Shown here one piece after another: positions 63,393 through 64,000 of a stretch of 64,000 bases of DNA. The notes below the pieces were generated by a model, which saw nothing but the letters and a program-made list of their open reading frames with translations, was not told the origin of the DNA and searched no databases. This stretch comes from Bacilli bacterium (GTDB lineage Bacteria > Bacillota_I > Bacilli_A > RFN20 > CAG-826): contig JAKSVB010000003.1 of NCBI GenBank assembly GCA_024408335.1, positions 59,003-123,002 on the forward strand. Reading direction: 5' to 3'. The position numbers were made by a program, and so were the translations under genes. Every line of letters starts with the position of its first letter. Position 1 is the stretch's first letter.

Positions 63393-64000
63393 ATGAACGA
63401 AATCAAGTGTCCAAAATGCGGTGAAGTCTTTACCATCGATGAAGGCTTATACGCTGAGATTGCAACCAAAGTAAGAAAAGACGTTCTTGAAGAAGAACGC
63501 GAGAAAAGAGAAGAAGCCCTTAAAGCCAAAGAAGTGGCTTTGAAAGAAAAATTCGAATCAGAATTAAAGCTTACAAAGCAAAGCGATGCGATGGCTTTAG
63601 AAAAGGCCATTAGAGAGAAAGACGCAAAACTCAAGGAATTAGAATTCAAACTCGAAGGCGCCGAAAAAGATAAGAAAGACGCCATCGCTTTTGAGCTTGC
63701 GAAAAAGGACACCATCATCGCAGGACTCAAGGGCGATCTCGAAAGCGCAAATAAACAAGTTGAGATTGAAGTGTCAAAAGCAATTGCTGAAGAACAAAAG
63801 AAAGCAAACTCCCTTCAACTTGAAAAGAACGAACTCTTAGGCAAACTCAAACTCCAAGAAGAGCAAGCCAAAGCCCAGTTATCCCTTGTAGAAGGAAACT
63901 ACAAAGAGATGATTCGCATCAAAGACGAAGAAACCGCCCATTACAAAGACCTCAAAGCAAAACTCAGCACCAAAGCAATCGGTGAATCGCTTGAACAATA
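63393..64000 (+). CDS. DUF2130-type coiled-coil protein (3' end outside window)
   Basis: Begins MNEIKCPKCGEVFTIDEGLYAEIA with a CxxC ribbon, then about 150 residues of charged coiled coil (KLKELEFKLEGAEKDKKDAI, KANSLQLEKNELLGKLK), and at the window end LKAKLSTKAIGESLEQ, which matches the start of the DUF2130 core as I recall it. The frame stays open to base 64000. Start ATG 63393 follows AGAGAGGTTTTTAT. Function of the family is unknown. Confidence 0.75.
   Translation, partial: MNEIKCPKCGEVFTIDEGLYAEIATKVRKDVLEEEREKREEALKAKEVALKEKFESELKLTKQSDAMALEKAIREKDAKLKELEFKLEGAEKDKKDAIAFELAKKDTIIAGLKGDLESANKQVEIEVSKAIAEEQKKANSLQLEKNELLGKLKLQEEQAKAQLSLVEGNYKEMIRIKDEETAHYKDLKAKLSTKAIGESLEQ

Noticed and set aside
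1..64000. CRISPR arrays, insertion sequences, integrases, tRNA or rRNA genes
   Set aside because: I looked for direct repeats with spacers, transposase motifs, tRNA-like cloverleafs and rRNA signatures and found none that could be supported.
1..64000. Use of TGA as tryptophan (Mycoplasma code)
   Set aside because: TGA ends the gene at 54534-54536, tryptophans are encoded by TGG, and no long gene needs TGA read-through.

Overview
The window looks like a chromosome segment from an uncultivated, host-associated member of the Bacilli, in the broad RF39/RFN20-Erysipelotrichia neighbourhood close to Mollicutes. The evidence is the Firmicutes-type S10-spc-alpha ribosomal operon, the Bacillus-like order cysS-rlmB-sigH-like-rpmG-secE-nusG-rplKAJL-rsmC-rpoBC, and the missing rpmD (L30). 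TGA works as a normal stop codon, for example at 54534-54536, so this is not a code-4 Mycoplasma. Placement below class level is inference. Highly expressed genes favour C-ending codons (GTC, ATC, CTC).

1-14590: the S10-spc-alpha superoperon, entered inside rplC. It runs from rplC to rplQ with secY, adk, map and infA, and ends at a strong terminator. L22 and S5 carry long low-complexity basic or RGG tails. 14592-19036: a HAD phosphatase, a membrane protein, cysS, rlmB and a degenerate SigH-like sigma factor. 19033-24703 (minus strand): thrCB fusion, hom, asd and an aspartate kinase, which together cover aspartate to threonine in one compact operon. 24865-26685: a CvpA-like protein and rpmG-secE-nusG.

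26691-42246: an accessory block between nusG and rplK. It holds a Cys/His-rich membrane protein and a four-gene minus-strand operon of cell-surface proteins: two with TasA/SipW-type N-termini, a giant GLUG-like protein and a 1474-residue BspA-type leucine-rich-repeat lipoprotein. That operon is preceded by a GEMM-I (cyclic-dinucleotide) riboswitch with an apparent terminator platform. Divergent from it are an HTH/Zn-ribbon/membrane regulator and an MFS transporter. An M6-type metalloprotease lipoprotein faces them. The base at the ligand-reading position of the aptamer appears to be A instead of G, which raises the possibility of cGAMP recognition.

42398-53556: rplK-rplA-rplJ-rplL-rsmC-rpoB-rpoC, with a structured rplK leader, a canonical L10 leader and an rplL-rpoB attenuator. 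53605-58471: a second surface-protein pair, paralogous to the first two genes of the riboswitch operon. 58549-63356: three tandem secreted lipoprotein tyrosine phosphatases (Fn3-like region plus NVRDxGG/HCX5R domain) with ribosomal-protein-like codon use. The middle one has an extra carbohydrate-binding-like domain. The window ends inside a DUF2130-type gene.

The regions most worth following up are the riboswitch-controlled surface operon with its distant paralogous pair, and the phosphatase triplet.
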